Shown: positions 1-10,300 of the stretch, in pieces | Layout of the letters: each line of letters opens with the position of its first letter | How positions within the stretch are numbered: the stretch's first letter is position 1 | Origin: Akkermansia muciniphila | Lineage (GTDB): Bacteria; Verrucomicrobiota; Verrucomicrobiia; Verrucomicrobiales; Akkermansiaceae | Reading direction: 5' to 3' | Assembly: GCF_018709685.1 (NCBI RefSeq) | Contig: NZ_JABDHQ010000004.1 | Coordinates: 124,001 to 188,000 of the forward strand | DNA: 64,000 bases | Notes under the pieces: generated by a model | Told to the model about the DNA's origin: nothing | The model's database searches: none | Seen by the model: the letters and a program-made list of their open reading frames with translations, nothing else | Program-made: the position numbers and the translations under genes

Positions 1-843
1 CTCAACCCACTCGATGGAAGATGGATTAGCCGTGATCCACTTACAGAAGAAGCAGGTGAAAATTTGTTTGTTTTTGTTAAAAATAATGGAATTAAAAACC
101 AAGATTATCTTGGCCGTGATTTACAGTGGTGGATAGATGGCACCAAACACAATGCCAATTTAGTATGGCAGGGAACTAAGCGTACAGCAACACTGACTGT
201 TGAAAAAGTTAAAAAAATAGACAGAGAATACAAGGTGGTCAATAGAGCAACAGGGGTATTACAAGTAGTTGGAGGAGGATTTGAAGCAACTGCAGGAGCA
301 ATTGGCATTTTTACCCCCGAACCTGTAACAACAGCTGGAGGAGTAGTTCTGTTTGTCCATGGGAGTGATGTGGCAAGTACAGGTATTCGTGTGATTATTA
401 CCGGCGAATTTGATTCGACAATGACTTATAAAGCCATAGTTCAAGGCGCTGAATCTGTAGGAGTTCCAACGGAAGCGGCAAATAGCATTGCTGCTGGTGC
501 AGAAGTAGCTTTAGGAGCTAAGGCTTTTACTACGCCGGCGACAAAATGTTGCCCAAAAGTATTAGTTGAATCTACTGAGATTGAAGTGACAACAGTCTCA
601 CGATGGGGATCGGATCTAACCCCAAATTCATGGGTAATGGAAGGCACTCCAACCGTATGGAATTATATGTGGTCCGGAAAATGGCAGCCAGGTTTGAAAA
701 ATCTATTTGCACCTGTATGGAACGTAAGAAGCTATGTGGTTCCTAAAAGCTCTCTTTCATGTCCTACTGGTAAAGGACTTGATGGATTCTTCAAACGGCT
801 TCTTCCTGCTAAACAAAGAATTTACACCCCTCCAAAAAACTAA
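1..843 (+). CDS. RHS repeat protein, C-terminal end with variable toxin-like tip (5' partial)
   Basis: The gene enters from outside the window; the frame is open from base 1. The first ~40 codons encode the end of an RHS core (GRWISRDPLTEEAGEN, then NQDYLG), the conserved motif that precedes the variable C-terminal tip of polymorphic toxins. About 240 residues of unique tip follow: a Gly/Ala-rich, partly hydrophobic stretch (window residues ~80-180), then a Trp-rich end with WGSDLTPNSWVM and MWSGKWQPG. I recall similar Trp-rich ends in other RHS proteins but cannot name the catalytic class. In this family the core forms a shell around the toxic tip, which is delivered to neighbouring cells. 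The region is visibly more AT-rich than the following genes, typical of horizontally shuffled tips. The stop overlaps the next start (TAATG), so the two are probably co-translated. Confidence 0.85.
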   Translation, partial: LNPLDGRWISRDPLTEEAGENLFVFVKNNGIKNQDYLGRDLQWWIDGTKHNANLVWQGTKRTATLTVEKVKKIDREYKVVNRATGVLQVVGGGFEATAGAIGIFTPEPVTTAGGVVLFVHGSDVASTGIRVIITGEFDSTMTYKAIVQGAESVGVPTEAANSIAAGAEVALGAKAFTTPATKCCPKVLVESTEIEVTTVSRWGSDLTPNSWVMEGTPTVWNYMWSGKWQPGLKNLFAPVWNVRSYVVPKSSLSCPTGKGLDGFFKRLLPAKQRIYTPPKN

Positions 844-1169
844 TGTTAACTATGATTTACAATATAATATATCAATCATTATTTTGGTTTCTAATTCTCA
901 TAGGGACTTTAGTTATCATTTATAATTGGATTATTTTTATCAAAAGATATATCTTAAGAAAGACTAATGCATCATGGATTCCTCTGGTAGGAGGTGTGAG
1001 CATCTGCATAGCATTTTCCCTGCCGGCTTATAAAAGTCTTAATGACATCGCGGGAATTCCTTTAATTTTGGACTATGGATGCTCATGGGGGTTTATTCAT
1101 ACATTTATTTTTTATATTTACCTGGCTGTGAAGGGCGTATTTAAAATGTTGATGAAAAAACTACGTTAA
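843..1169 (+). CDS. Small membrane protein, probable immunity protein of the RHS tip
   Basis: This 108-residue protein has about three hydrophobic segments (residues ~5-30, ~44-62 and ~80-98) and a basic end. Its ATG shares a base with the stop of the RHS gene, the close coupling usual for toxin and cognate immunity genes. I do not recognise a named family. The immunity role is inferred only from position, size and coupling. If correct, a membrane location would fit a tip acting at or across the inner membrane. It is as AT-rich as the RHS tip, so both probably arrived together. Confidence 0.6.
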   Translation: MLTMIYNIIYQSLFWFLILIGTLVIIYNWIIFIKRYILRKTNASWIPLVGGVSICIAFSLPAYKSLNDIAGIPLILDYGCSWGFIHTFIFYIYLAVKGVFKMLMKKLR

Positions 1170-1902
1170 AATAGTTCGGAATTATATAGAATAATCTTGT
1201 AACGTCGTTTTTCTTTTCTGCCGATGGTATTTGAATGACAGCTACAGAAGAATGTTGGTCGGAGCAAGATTAAAGTAAATAATTCTGAAATAGTTTTATG
1301 GCGAATAAGAATATATCTAAGCAGATAAAGAACCTTAAAATGAACGACAGGTTAGTAAACCTTATATATGTTTATCCAGTTTCAAGAGCTGTTCAATATG
1401 ACAGTATTCTTTTGCAAGTATGGAGCAACCACTCCAGAAGGCTTGGTTAGCTTAGAGCGATGTTGTTTGAGGATGTCTTATGCATGGAGGGCAGGTCTTT
1501 CCAACTCTTAAGGCCGTTTATGGCATTCATAGAACTGAATGAATGAATCCTCAATTCCCTGCATCCTCGGCTGATGTTGGTGAAGTATTCGGCCGGTTGA
1601 GTACCTAAACGCGCCAGTGCAGGAGGCTGTTCATCGCTTTCATTTGATTCTTTCTATGATATTTATTGGATAAGAAGATGTAACTATATGTCTAGAAATA
1701 ACATATTATCTTCCATAACGGAAACAATAGAAAACAATGTAATTACTTCTTTCTAATAACCTTTTCACTCTTTTCCATGGGAGAAATTCTTACCTCGTTT
1801 ATGGAAAAGAGACAGCCTCCTTAATACGGAAAATCTTTCAAAGAATTTATCCAAGCACCAATATCAAAACGGCTTTCAGCTCCCTGGAGGACGCGCCGTC
1901 CA
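1170..1902. other. AT-rich intergenic stretch after the RHS pair
   Basis: No convincing gene is seen in about 730 bases. The longest small frame I noticed is 1298-1450 (+), 50 codons starting MANKNISKQIK, with no clear ribosome binding site and no recognised family; I do not call it. The right end (about 1800 onward) regains the GC content of the neighbouring genes. RHS loci often leave displaced tip fragments downstream, but I see no repeat of the tip here. Confidence 0.5.
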
Positions 1903-3537
1903 TCAGCATTCCGCGCGCCATCTGGCCTGCTCCGTCTTGTAGAGCTTGTACGTGACGGCGTCCGCCAGGGCTTCCAGGCTGGCCTCAATGATGTTGTAGG
2001 AGACGCCCACCGTAGTCCAGGTAGCGACGCCGTCCGAGGATTCAATGAGAACGCGGACATTGGAGCCGGTACCGTTTTCTTCCGCCGCGTCCGGAATGTT
2101 CGTCCGGGTGGGGGAGAGCACGCGCACCTTGTAGTCGATCAGGTGCATTTGCTCCAGTTCCGGGTACCAGCGCGTCAGGGCGCGGCGCAAGGCGCGGTCC
2201 AGCGCATGCACGGGGCCGAAGCCGCCGGCGGCGGTATGTTCCACGTTGCCGTGGACGTCCAGCTTGAGGGAGGCTTCCACCATCATGTCCGGGTCCATTT
2301 CATGGCGGGAGGTAAGAACCACGGTGCGCAGGATGTTGAAGTACGGCTTCAGGGCGCTGTCCGGCATGTGCCGCAGGAAGAGCAGTTCCGCGCTGGCCGG
2401 AGCGGCCACATAGTCGTACCCCAGCGCGGCGTTCTTTTTCACGGCGGCGGAAAGCACGTCCAGAACAGGGTCTCCCTTTTCCAGCTCAAATCCCAGGGTG
2501 CGGGACAGGGAAAGGATGTTGCTTTTGCCACCCTGCTCCGTCATCAGCACGCGCTGAGCGTTCCCCACGAGGGAGGGGTCAATGTGCTCGTACAGGGCGG
2601 CGTCCTTCATGATGGCGCTCACGTGCACGCCCCCCTTGTGGGCGAAGGCGGCGTTCCCCACAAAGGGCTGCCGGCGGAAGGGAGCCAGGTTGGAGACTTC
2701 CGAAACGAACGCGGCGGTGGATTTGAGCCGCGTCAGCGAGGCGTCGCTGAGGCAGGAAAAGCCTTCCATCTTCACCTGAAGGTTGGGAATGACGGAGCAC
2801 AGGTTGGCGTTTCCGCAGCGCTCCCCGATGCCGTTCACAGTCCCCTGCACCTGAATGGCCCCGTTTCTGACGGCGGCCAGGCTGTTGGCGACAGCCAGTT
2901 CACAGTCATTGTGGGCGTGGATGCCCAGGGAGGCCTGCGGCAGGCGTTCACGGACCGTCCGGATGATGGCGCCGATTTCCTCCGGCATGGCGCCTCCGTT
3001 GGTATCACACAGGACCAGGCAGTCCGCCCCGTGCTCATGGGCGGCGCGGAGCACGGCCAGGGCGTATTCCGGGTCTCGCTTAAAACCGTCAAAAAAGTGC
3101 TCCGCATCAAAAAAGGCTTCTTCCAGATTCTTTTTAAGGTAGGAGATGGAATTGCCGATGATTTCCAGATTCCGCTCCCGGGAGATGCCCAGCGCCACTT
3201 CCACATGGCGGGGGCAGGATTTGCCGAAGATGGCGGCCACCCGGGCGCCGCTGGAAACCAGGGCGTTCAGCGTGGGGTCCGTCTCCGGAGTGTGGGCGGG
3301 ATGGTGCGTGCTGCCGAAGGCGGCCAGCTTCGCGTTCCTGAGTTCCACGTCCTTCATGGCCTTGAAAAATTCCGTCTCCACCGGGTTGGCGCCGGGCCAC
3401 CCCCCCTCAATGTAGTCCATACCCAGATAATCCAGCTGCCGGGCAATGCGGACCTTGTCCGTCGCGCTCAGATTGACGTCTTCACTCTGTGCGCCGTCGC
3501 GCAGCGTGGTGTCGTAGAGAAAGATTTTGGTGGACAT
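1903..3537 (-). CDS. cimA: Citramalate synthase (alpha-isopropylmalate synthase family)
   Basis: This 544-residue enzyme is predicted to condense pyruvate and acetyl-CoA to (R)-citramalate, the threonine-independent entry to isoleucine synthesis. The N-terminal DRE-TIM barrel opens with LYDTTLRDGAQSEDVNLS and has the metal-binding HxH in GIHAHNDCELAVANS, followed by GTVNGIGERCGNANLCSV. The C-terminal ~150 residues form the LeuA-type dimer/regulatory domain. The long-form sequence (GGWPGANPVET, GSTHHP) fits the CimA subgroup better than LeuA or homocitrate synthase. It stands alone, with a divergent gene starting 120 bases upstream. Allosteric isoleucine inhibition is known for the family but cannot be read here. 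Confidence 0.88.
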   Translation of the reverse strand: MSTKIFLYDTTLRDGAQSEDVNLSATDKVRIARQLDYLGMDYIEGGWPGANPVETEFFKAMKDVELRNAKLAAFGSTHHPAHTPETDPTLNALVSSGARVAAIFGKSCPRHVEVALGISRERNLEIIGNSISYLKKNLEEAFFDAEHFFDGFKRDPEYALAVLRAAHEHGADCLVLCDTNGGAMPEEIGAIIRTVRERLPQASLGIHAHNDCELAVANSLAAVRNGAIQVQGTVNGIGERCGNANLCSVIPNLQVKMEGFSCLSDASLTRLKSTAAFVSEVSNLAPFRRQPFVGNAAFAHKGGVHVSAIMKDAALYEHIDPSLVGNAQRVLMTEQGGKSNILSLSRTLGFELEKGDPVLDVLSAAVKKNAALGYDYVAAPASAELLFLRHMPDSALKPYFNILRTVVLTSRHEMDPDMMVEASLKLDVHGNVEHTAAGGFGPVHALDRALRRALTRWYPELEQMHLIDYKVRVLSPTRTNIPDAAEENGTGSNVRVLIESSDGVATWTTVGVSYNIIEASLEALADAVTYKLYKTEQARWRAEC

Positions 3538-3657
3538 CGCCTTTGTTCATACATGCAAATACGGTTCCATTCAAGACCGGGGCCCGGTTTTTTCCCTGAT
3601 GCAGACACGAAAAGCATGAAGCTTGAAGGAGTGCGGCGCTTCCGTTAGGATACCCCC

Positions 3658-5802
3658 ATGCGGTCTCTGCGGCATTATTTTTTCCCCCTGATTCTTTTTC
3701 TTTCCTGTTCCCTGCCCTTTCCGGCGTCTTCCTCCGGCCATCCTTTTCTGGACAATTCCCGCCCCATCCGCTGGAGCCTTCTGACGCCCGACCGCCTGGA
3801 ACCGGATATCCGGGAAGCCATGCGCCTCACGCAAGCCGCCGTGGACCGGATCAGCCGCCTCCAGCCGGAAGAGATGACTTATGATAATACCTTCCGGGCG
3901 CTGGAAGACAGCAATGCCCCCCTGCTGGAAGGCATGCGCAAGGCTTACGTCCTGAAAAGCCTGTGCGACAGCGCGGAACTCCGCAAGGCCATGGATTCCG
4001 CCGCTCCCCGCGTCTCCGCCTTCCTTTCCTCCATCACCAAGAACCAGGCCCTGTGGAACGTCCTGAAAACCGCGGAATCCCGGCTGCGGACGGCTAACCT
4101 GGACCTTGAACAGAAACGGTACATGGAGCTCACCATGCAAAGCTTCCGGGACAACGGGGCAGACCTTCCCCCGGACCGGCGCGCCCGGCTTGAAGCCATT
4201 GACCGGGAACTTGCCCTCGCTACCCAGCGTTTCAACAACCTGTACATGGATGCGCGGAAAGCGTGGTCATGGACGGTGCAGGACGCCTCCCTGCTGGAAG
4301 GGATAGACCGGACAGCTCTTCAACAGGCGCAGGATGAGTTCAAAAAACGGAATCCCGGCCACTCCGGCCCGGGCTGGACCTTTACCCTGGATTCCGCGGC
4401 CGCGGCCCGCGTGATGGAGAAGGCGAGCTGTGAGGAATGCCGGAAGGAGCTGTGGGAGCATTTCCAGACCGTCGCCACGGGGGCCTGTGACACGGAGCCG
4501 GTCATCCGCGATATTCTTGCCCTGCGCGCTGAAAAGGCGCATTTGTGCGGGTATGGAACGTATCCGGCTTACGCCCTGCGGGAGAGCATGGCGGGGAACG
4601 GAGAGAACGCCATGAAGTTCGTGAATGAGCTGCTGGACAAGGTAAAAGCCCCCTTTTTCCGTGAAATGGAAACCCTGCGCCGCCTGAAGGCCCGTCTTAC
4701 GGAACAGGAAAACGCCCGCCTGAATCCCTGGGACGTGGCGTATTACGCCAGTCTTCAGGCAAAGGAGCAGTTCCGGCTGGACCCGGAAGAACTGCGCCGT
4801 TACTTCCCCCTCCCCCGTGTCATGAAAGGCCTGTTTTCCCTGGCAGAACAGTTGTACGGCATCCGGGTGGCGGAGGTTCCCGCCGGGAAGGGCGCCGGAG
4901 CCGTGGAGCTCTGGAATCCGGACGTCCGTTTCTTCACCATAGATGATGAAAAGGGCAACCGCCTGGGGTCTTTTTACCTGGACCTTTTTTCCCGCAGCAG
5001 CAAAAGGGCCGGAGCATGGATGAACGCCCTGGATACGGGGAGCCCGGCCACGCGGGAGAACCCGGGCAAGCCCCGACTGGGCATGGTCTGCCTCAATATC
5101 CAGCCGCCTGCGGGAGACGCCGCACCGCTTCTTTCCCATCAGGAAGCCAGGATTTTGTTCCATGAATTCGGCCATTTGCTCCACCTGATGTTCACCAGGG
5201 TTTCCATCCCCTCCCTGGCCGGCACCAGCGTGCCGAGGGATTTTGTGGAAGTCCCCTCCCAGTTCATGGAAAACTGGTGCTGGCATCCGGACGTGCTGAA
5301 AAGCTTCGCGCGCCATGAGAAAACGGGGCTCCCCATTCCGGAGGATATGTTGCGCGCCCTGGATGCTTCCCGCGGCAACACGCCCGCCATCACCCTGGCG
5401 GGACAGCTCCTGTACGCTAAAACGGACCTGGCCGTGCATCTGGAGCCGGAACGCTTCGCCGCCGGCCCCCTTGACGGCGTGGACGCCGCCGTAGCCGGAG
5501 ATATGGATTATTTCAAGGATTTCAAACGTACCGGCAAGCTGCGCACGGCCCGTCATTTGTTTTCCTCTCCCGCGGGCTATGCCTCCTTTTACTTTGCGTA
5601 CCGCTGGGCGGAAGTGCTGGACAAGGACATTTTTGAAGCCTTTGAACGCGCGGGAGGACCGGACCGGGAGACCGCAGGAAAATTCCGGAAAGCCATTCTG
5701 GAGAAAGGATATACGGTCCCGCCCATGCAGCAGTTCACCGAGTTCATGGGCAGGAAACCGTCCATGGACGCCATGCTCCGCAAAAGGCGGCTGTCCTCCT
5801 GA
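3658..5802 (+). CDS. M3-family zinc oligopeptidase, exported
   Basis: A 714-residue thimet-oligopeptidase-type metallopeptidase that should cut short peptides. The zinc motif HEFGH is at residues 502-506 and the third ligand lies in the following DFVEVPSQFMENW block, both typical of oligopeptidase A/Dcp/thimet peptidases. The N-terminus (hydrophobic residues ~9-25, LILFLSCSLPFPASS) is a signal peptide, with a Cys that could be a lipobox, so the enzyme probably works in the periplasm or envelope rather than the cytosol. Length matches the family. It is divergent from cimA, and the RND operon lies 225 bases downstream in the same direction. Dcp versus OpdA specificity cannot be decided. Confidence 0.85.
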   Translation: MRSLRHYFFPLILFLSCSLPFPASSSGHPFLDNSRPIRWSLLTPDRLEPDIREAMRLTQAAVDRISRLQPEEMTYDNTFRALEDSNAPLLEGMRKAYVLKSLCDSAELRKAMDSAAPRVSAFLSSITKNQALWNVLKTAESRLRTANLDLEQKRYMELTMQSFRDNGADLPPDRRARLEAIDRELALATQRFNNLYMDARKAWSWTVQDASLLEGIDRTALQQAQDEFKKRNPGHSGPGWTFTLDSAAAARVMEKASCEECRKELWEHFQTVATGACDTEPVIRDILALRAEKAHLCGYGTYPAYALRESMAGNGENAMKFVNELLDKVKAPFFREMETLRRLKARLTEQENARLNPWDVAYYASLQAKEQFRLDPEELRRYFPLPRVMKGLFSLAEQLYGIRVAEVPAGKGAGAVELWNPDVRFFTIDDEKGNRLGSFYLDLFSRSSKRAGAWMNALDTGSPATRENPGKPRLGMVCLNIQPPAGDAAPLLSHQEARILFHEFGHLLHLMFTRVSIPSLAGTSVPRDFVEVPSQFMENWCWHPDVLKSFARHEKTGLPIPEDMLRALDASRGNTPAITLAGQLLYAKTDLAVHLEPERFAAGPLDGVDAAVAGDMDYFKDFKRTGKLRTARHLFSSPAGYASFYFAYRWAEVLDKDIFEAFERAGGPDRETAGKFRKAILEKGYTVPPMQQFTEFMGRKPSMDAMLRKRRLSS

Positions 5803-6027
5803 CCGCAGGCGTGCAGACGCCCGGAAAGCGGCTGCCGCGGCAGGCACATTCCGCAGTCAACATATTATACATTTGTTCAATTAAATTATCCGTTCAATAT
5901 GCACATGTTACGGATATTTCACGAATAGCAGAACACATCTTTGCGTTGACTTTATGAGAAAAAGAAGCAAAATTCGCCTGCTCTGCCGCATCTTCCGGCA
6001 CCAGTTGCAACCAACCGCATTTCATTT
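5803..6027 (+). promoter_or_regulatory. AT-rich leader region of the RND efflux operon
   Basis: The centre of this gap (about 5850-5960) is strongly AT-rich between GC-rich genes. GTTCAAT occurs twice, at 5875-5881 and 5892-5898, 17 bases apart, which could be part of an operator. No efflux regulator gene is adjacent, so the controlling protein is unknown. No clear promoter boxes are assigned. Confidence 0.35.
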
Positions 6028-7287
6028 ATGTACAACAAGCCTTTGACGATTGCCGCCACAACCCTGCTCCTGTGCTCTCCGGTGATGATTTTAACGTCCT
6101 GTGAAGGAAAAAAGGACGCCGCAGGCCAGATGCCGTCGCTCGTTCCCGAAGTGCAGGTAACCAAGCTGGTGACCAAGGATGTTCCCATCAGGCAGGAATG
6201 GGTGGGTACCCTGCGCGGCACGGAAGATGCTGAAATCCGCTCCCAGGTGACCGGATACCTTCTTTCCAAGGATTACAAGGACGGCGCCTACGTCAAGAAA
6301 GGCCAGGTACTTTTCCAGATTGACCCCCGCCCGTTCCAGGCAACGCTGGACCAGGCCCAGGGGCGCCTGGAACAATATGAAGCCACGCTGAAGAAGTACA
6401 AGCTGGACGTGGACCGCTACACGCCGCTGGTGAAGACCGGTTCCGTCAGCCGCAAGCAGCTGGACGACGCCCTGCAGCAGGTCCAGGAGACGGAAGCCGC
6501 CATAGCCACGGCAAAGGCCCAGGTGGATGAAGCGAAAATCAATCTTAAATTCACCACCATCACGGCCCCCATTTCCGGCCTGGCGGGCCTGGCTACCCCT
6601 TCCATCGGCAACCTGCTGACGCCCTCCAGCCCCAACCCGCTGACCACCATTTCCGCCATTGACCCCATCCGCGTGGACTTCTCCGTGAGTGAACAGGATT
6701 TCCTGAACTCCATGGACAGCAACCTGACCAAGCAGAAGCACCTCAAGTTTGACGTGATCCTGGCCAACGGGACGGAATTCCCCATGCAGGGCGAGCCCGT
6801 AGCCATTGACAGAAATGTGGACGCCCAGACCGGCACGATCAACATCGTGGGCCACATCCCCAACCCGAACCTGACGCTGCGGCCCGGCATGTTCGTCCGC
6901 GTCCGCGCCACGGTGAAGACGCTGGAAAACGCCACGCTGGTGCCCCCGCGCGCCATCCTGGCCGCCCAGAGCGCCAAGTTCATCATTTACCTGGATGACA
7001 AGAACATCCCCCACATGCAGGTGGTGAACCTCGGCCCCGTCGTCGACGGCATGCAGGTGGTCAACATCGTTCCCATGCCGCACTCCACCTTCACGAAGGA
7101 CAGCCCCATCGTGGTGGAAGGAATCATGCAGGCGGCCAAGGTCCAGGGACAGGAGCCCGTGAAGCCCCTGCCCTACAAGCCCGTGGTTTCCCAGCCCGTT
7201 CTTCCTTCCGTGGGCGCCCAGTCCTTTGAGAAGGCCAAGACGCCTGAAGGCATGAAGCATGACGAAGCCCAGCCGGCCGCCAAATAA
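6028..7287 (+). CDS. RND efflux periplasmic adaptor (membrane fusion protein), lipoprotein
   Basis: A 419-residue AcrA/MexA-type adaptor. The N-terminus has a signal peptide ending in a lipobox (MILTSC), so it should be lipid-anchored in the inner membrane. It has the standard order: barrel-sandwich half (WVGTLRGTEDAEIRSQVTGY), alpha-hairpin of ~80 residues (GRLEQYEATLKKYKLD ... AQVDEAKINL), second lipoyl half (TTITAPISGLAG), beta-barrel (IDPIRVDFSVSEQDF) and membrane-proximal domain (PPRAILAAQSAKF). It bridges the pump at 7356 and the outer-membrane factor at 10612, forming one operon. The substrate cannot be deduced. The C-terminal Pro/Lys-rich tail is a lineage extension. Confidence 0.92.
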   Translation: MYNKPLTIAATTLLLCSPVMILTSCEGKKDAAGQMPSLVPEVQVTKLVTKDVPIRQEWVGTLRGTEDAEIRSQVTGYLLSKDYKDGAYVKKGQVLFQIDPRPFQATLDQAQGRLEQYEATLKKYKLDVDRYTPLVKTGSVSRKQLDDALQQVQETEAAIATAKAQVDEAKINLKFTTITAPISGLAGLATPSIGNLLTPSSPNPLTTISAIDPIRVDFSVSEQDFLNSMDSNLTKQKHLKFDVILANGTEFPMQGEPVAIDRNVDAQTGTINIVGHIPNPNLTLRPGMFVRVRATVKTLENATLVPPRAILAAQSAKFIIYLDDKNIPHMQVVNLGPVVDGMQVVNIVPMPHSTFTKDSPIVVEGIMQAAKVQGQEPVKPLPYKPVVSQPVLPSVGAQSFEKAKTPEGMKHDEAQPAAK

Positions 7288-7355
7288 CCACCCCTTTCCG
7301 GGGAAGTCCCGTACCCCTTCCCCGCCTTTCCCGCGCACTTTCATGATTTAACACC

Positions 7356-10300
7356 ATGTCCAGCTTCTTCATCAAACACCCGACCATCGCCATCGTCATC
7401 TCGATCGTGATGATCCTGCTCGGCGGCCTGGCCCTGATGGGGCTCCCCGTGGAGCAGTACCCGAACATCGTTCCGCCCACCATCAAGATGCAGGCGACCT
7501 ATCCGGGCGCCAATGCGGAGACGGTGGCCAATTCCGTGGCTTCCCCCATTGAACAGTCCATTTCCGGCGTCATCGGGATGGACTACATGACCTCCACCAA
7601 TGCCAACAACGGCATCTGCTCCCTGAGCATCGTCTTTGAAGTGGGCACGGACCCCAACATGGACCAGACGCTGGCCTACATGCGCTACGGGCAGGCCACC
7701 GCGCAGATTCCCGCGGAAGTGTCCCAGATGGGCATCACCATCACCCAGTCCACCGGCAGCCCGCTGGCCGTGATCAACCTGTTTTCTCCGGACGACAGCC
7801 TGAACGCCATCTTCCTGAGCAACTACGCGTACGTGAGCCTGGTGGACCCCGTGAAACGCGTTCCCGGCGTGGGTGACGTGCAGGTGTTCGGCGCAGGACG
7901 CTACGCCATGCGCATCTGGCTGGACACCACGAAGATGGCCGCGCAGAACATCTCCGTGGGAGAAGTCCAGTCCGCCATCCGGGCGCAGAACACCGTGATT
8001 CCCGGCGGCCAGATCGGCGCGGAGCCGGCCCCTCCCGGAACGGAATTCACGTACAGCATCCAGACCAAGGGGCGCCTCCAGACGGCGGAAGAATTCGGAA
8101 ACATCATCATCCGCGCGGACGGGAACAAGCTCCTTTACCTGAAAGACATCGCCAAGGTGGAACTGGGTTCCCAGACCTACAACGTATCCAGTAAGTACAA
8201 CGGCAGGGATTCCGGCGCCATCGCCGTGTACGCCGCCCCCGGCTCCAACGCCATCAATACGGTGGACGCCCTGGTCAGGCTTTTTGAAGACCGCGCCCGC
8301 AGCTTCCCCGCCGGGATGGAATACAACCTGACGCTGGACACCACGCTGGCCGTGCGCGCTTCCATTGAGGAAATCGAGCACACGCTGGTGGAAGCCCTGC
8401 TGCTGGTGGTGCTGGTGGTATTCGTCTTCCTCCAGGGCTGGCGCGCCACGCTGATTCCGGCCATTGCCGTGCCGGTCTCCATCATCGCCACCTTTGCGCT
8501 GTTCCCGCTTCTGGGCTTCACCCTGAACACCATCTGTCTGATGGGCATGGTGCTGGCCATCGGCCTGGTGGTGGATGACGCCATTGTGGTGGTGGAAGCC
8601 GTGGAATCCCACATGGAACGCGGGCTGACTCCACGCCAGGCGGCCTTCGCCGCCATGGAGGAAGTGTCCGGCCCCGTCATCGCCATTGCCCTGGTGCTGG
8701 CGGCGGTGTTCCTCCCCTCCCTGCTCCTGCCGGGCATTACGGGCACGCTGTTCCAGCAGTTCGCCGTCACCATTGCCATTTCCATGCTGATCTCCGCGTT
8801 CAACGCGCTGACGCTTTCCCCGGCCCTCTCCGCCATCCTGCTGAAGCCCAAGGACCCAAACAAGAGAGGCCCGCTGAAATTCTTCTACCGCATTTTCAAC
8901 CGCGGTTATGACGCCACGGCCAGCGGGTACACCAAGGTGTGCCACTTCCTGACCCGCAAGCTCATCATCTCCATTCCGCTCCTGGCCCTGATCGCGTACG
9001 CCATCCTGCCCGTAGCCAAGCAAATCCCCAACGGCTTCCTGCCGGACGAAGACCAGGGCTACCTGTTCGCGGCCCTCATCATGCCGGAAGCCCGCTCCCT
9101 GCAGTTGACGACGGCCGCCTCGGACAAGGTCTCCGACCTCATCCGCCAGAATCCGAACGTGAAAGACGTGATCGCCATCTCCGGGTTCAGCCTGCTGACC
9201 GGGGTGCAGAGCACGAACAACGCCTTCTTCTTCGTCATGCTCAAGCCATGGGAGGAACGCCCCAATCCGGACCAGAGCGCCAAGGCGGTCACCGCCCAGC
9301 TCAACGGGCTGCTGAGCACCAAGGTTTCCGAAGGCATCACCATGTGCTTCCAGCCCCCGGCCATCGCAGGGGTGGGTTCCGCCAACGGCGTCACCTTCAT
9401 GCTGGAAGACCGCGACGGCAAGGGCACGGAATACCTGGCTGAACAGACGGACATCTTTGTCAAGGAAGCAAGCAAGCTCCCGATCTTCGACCCGCAGAAA
9501 AACGGCGGCGTGCGCAGCGTGATGTCCTTCGCCGTGGAACAGAAGGACGTGCGGCTGGATGAAGAAAAGTGCGCCACGCTGGGCGTCAGCATCAGTGAAG
9601 CCAACAACCTGCTCCAGGCCTACATGGGCTCCCTGTTCATCAACTACATCACCCTGTACGGCCAGCAATGGCAGGTGTACATCCAGGCGCAGGGCAGCGA
9701 CCGCACCGGAACGGACATGCTCAAGAACTTCTATGTGAAGAACGACTCGGGCAGCTCCGTCCCCCTCTCCACCCTCGTGAAGATCACGGACATCAAGGGG
9801 CCGGAATTCCTGCTGCGCCAGAACCTGTACAATTCCTCCAAGCTGATGGTCACCCCGGCCCAGGGCTACTCCAACTCCCAGGCTATGGAGGCGCTGGAAC
9901 AGACCTTTGAAGCCAGCATGCCCACAGACATGGGCTACAGCTATGCGGACATGAGCTATCAGGAACAGAAGATTCAGAACGGCATCGGCATCGTGCAGAT
10001 CTTCATGCTCTCCTCCATCTTCGTCTTCCTGATCCTGGCTGCCCTGTATGAACGGTGGTCCCTGCCGCTCAGCATCTTCATGACGGTGCCCATTGCGGCG
10101 CTGGGGGCGTTCCTGGGCCTGTACTGGTTCGGTTATGAACTGAACCTGTACGCGCAGATCGGCCTGGTGATGCTCATCGGCCTGGCGGCTAAAAACGCCA
10201 TTCTGATCGTAGAATTCGCCGTCATTGAAATGGAACGCGGCAAGACGCTGATGGAAGCCACGCTTTCCGCGGCAAGAATCCGCCTGCGTCCCATCCTGAT

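Noticed and set aside
1298-1450. 50-codon frame MANKNISKQIK in the RHS downstream gap
   Set aside because: No ribosome binding site, no family, and length within chance for AT-rich DNA.
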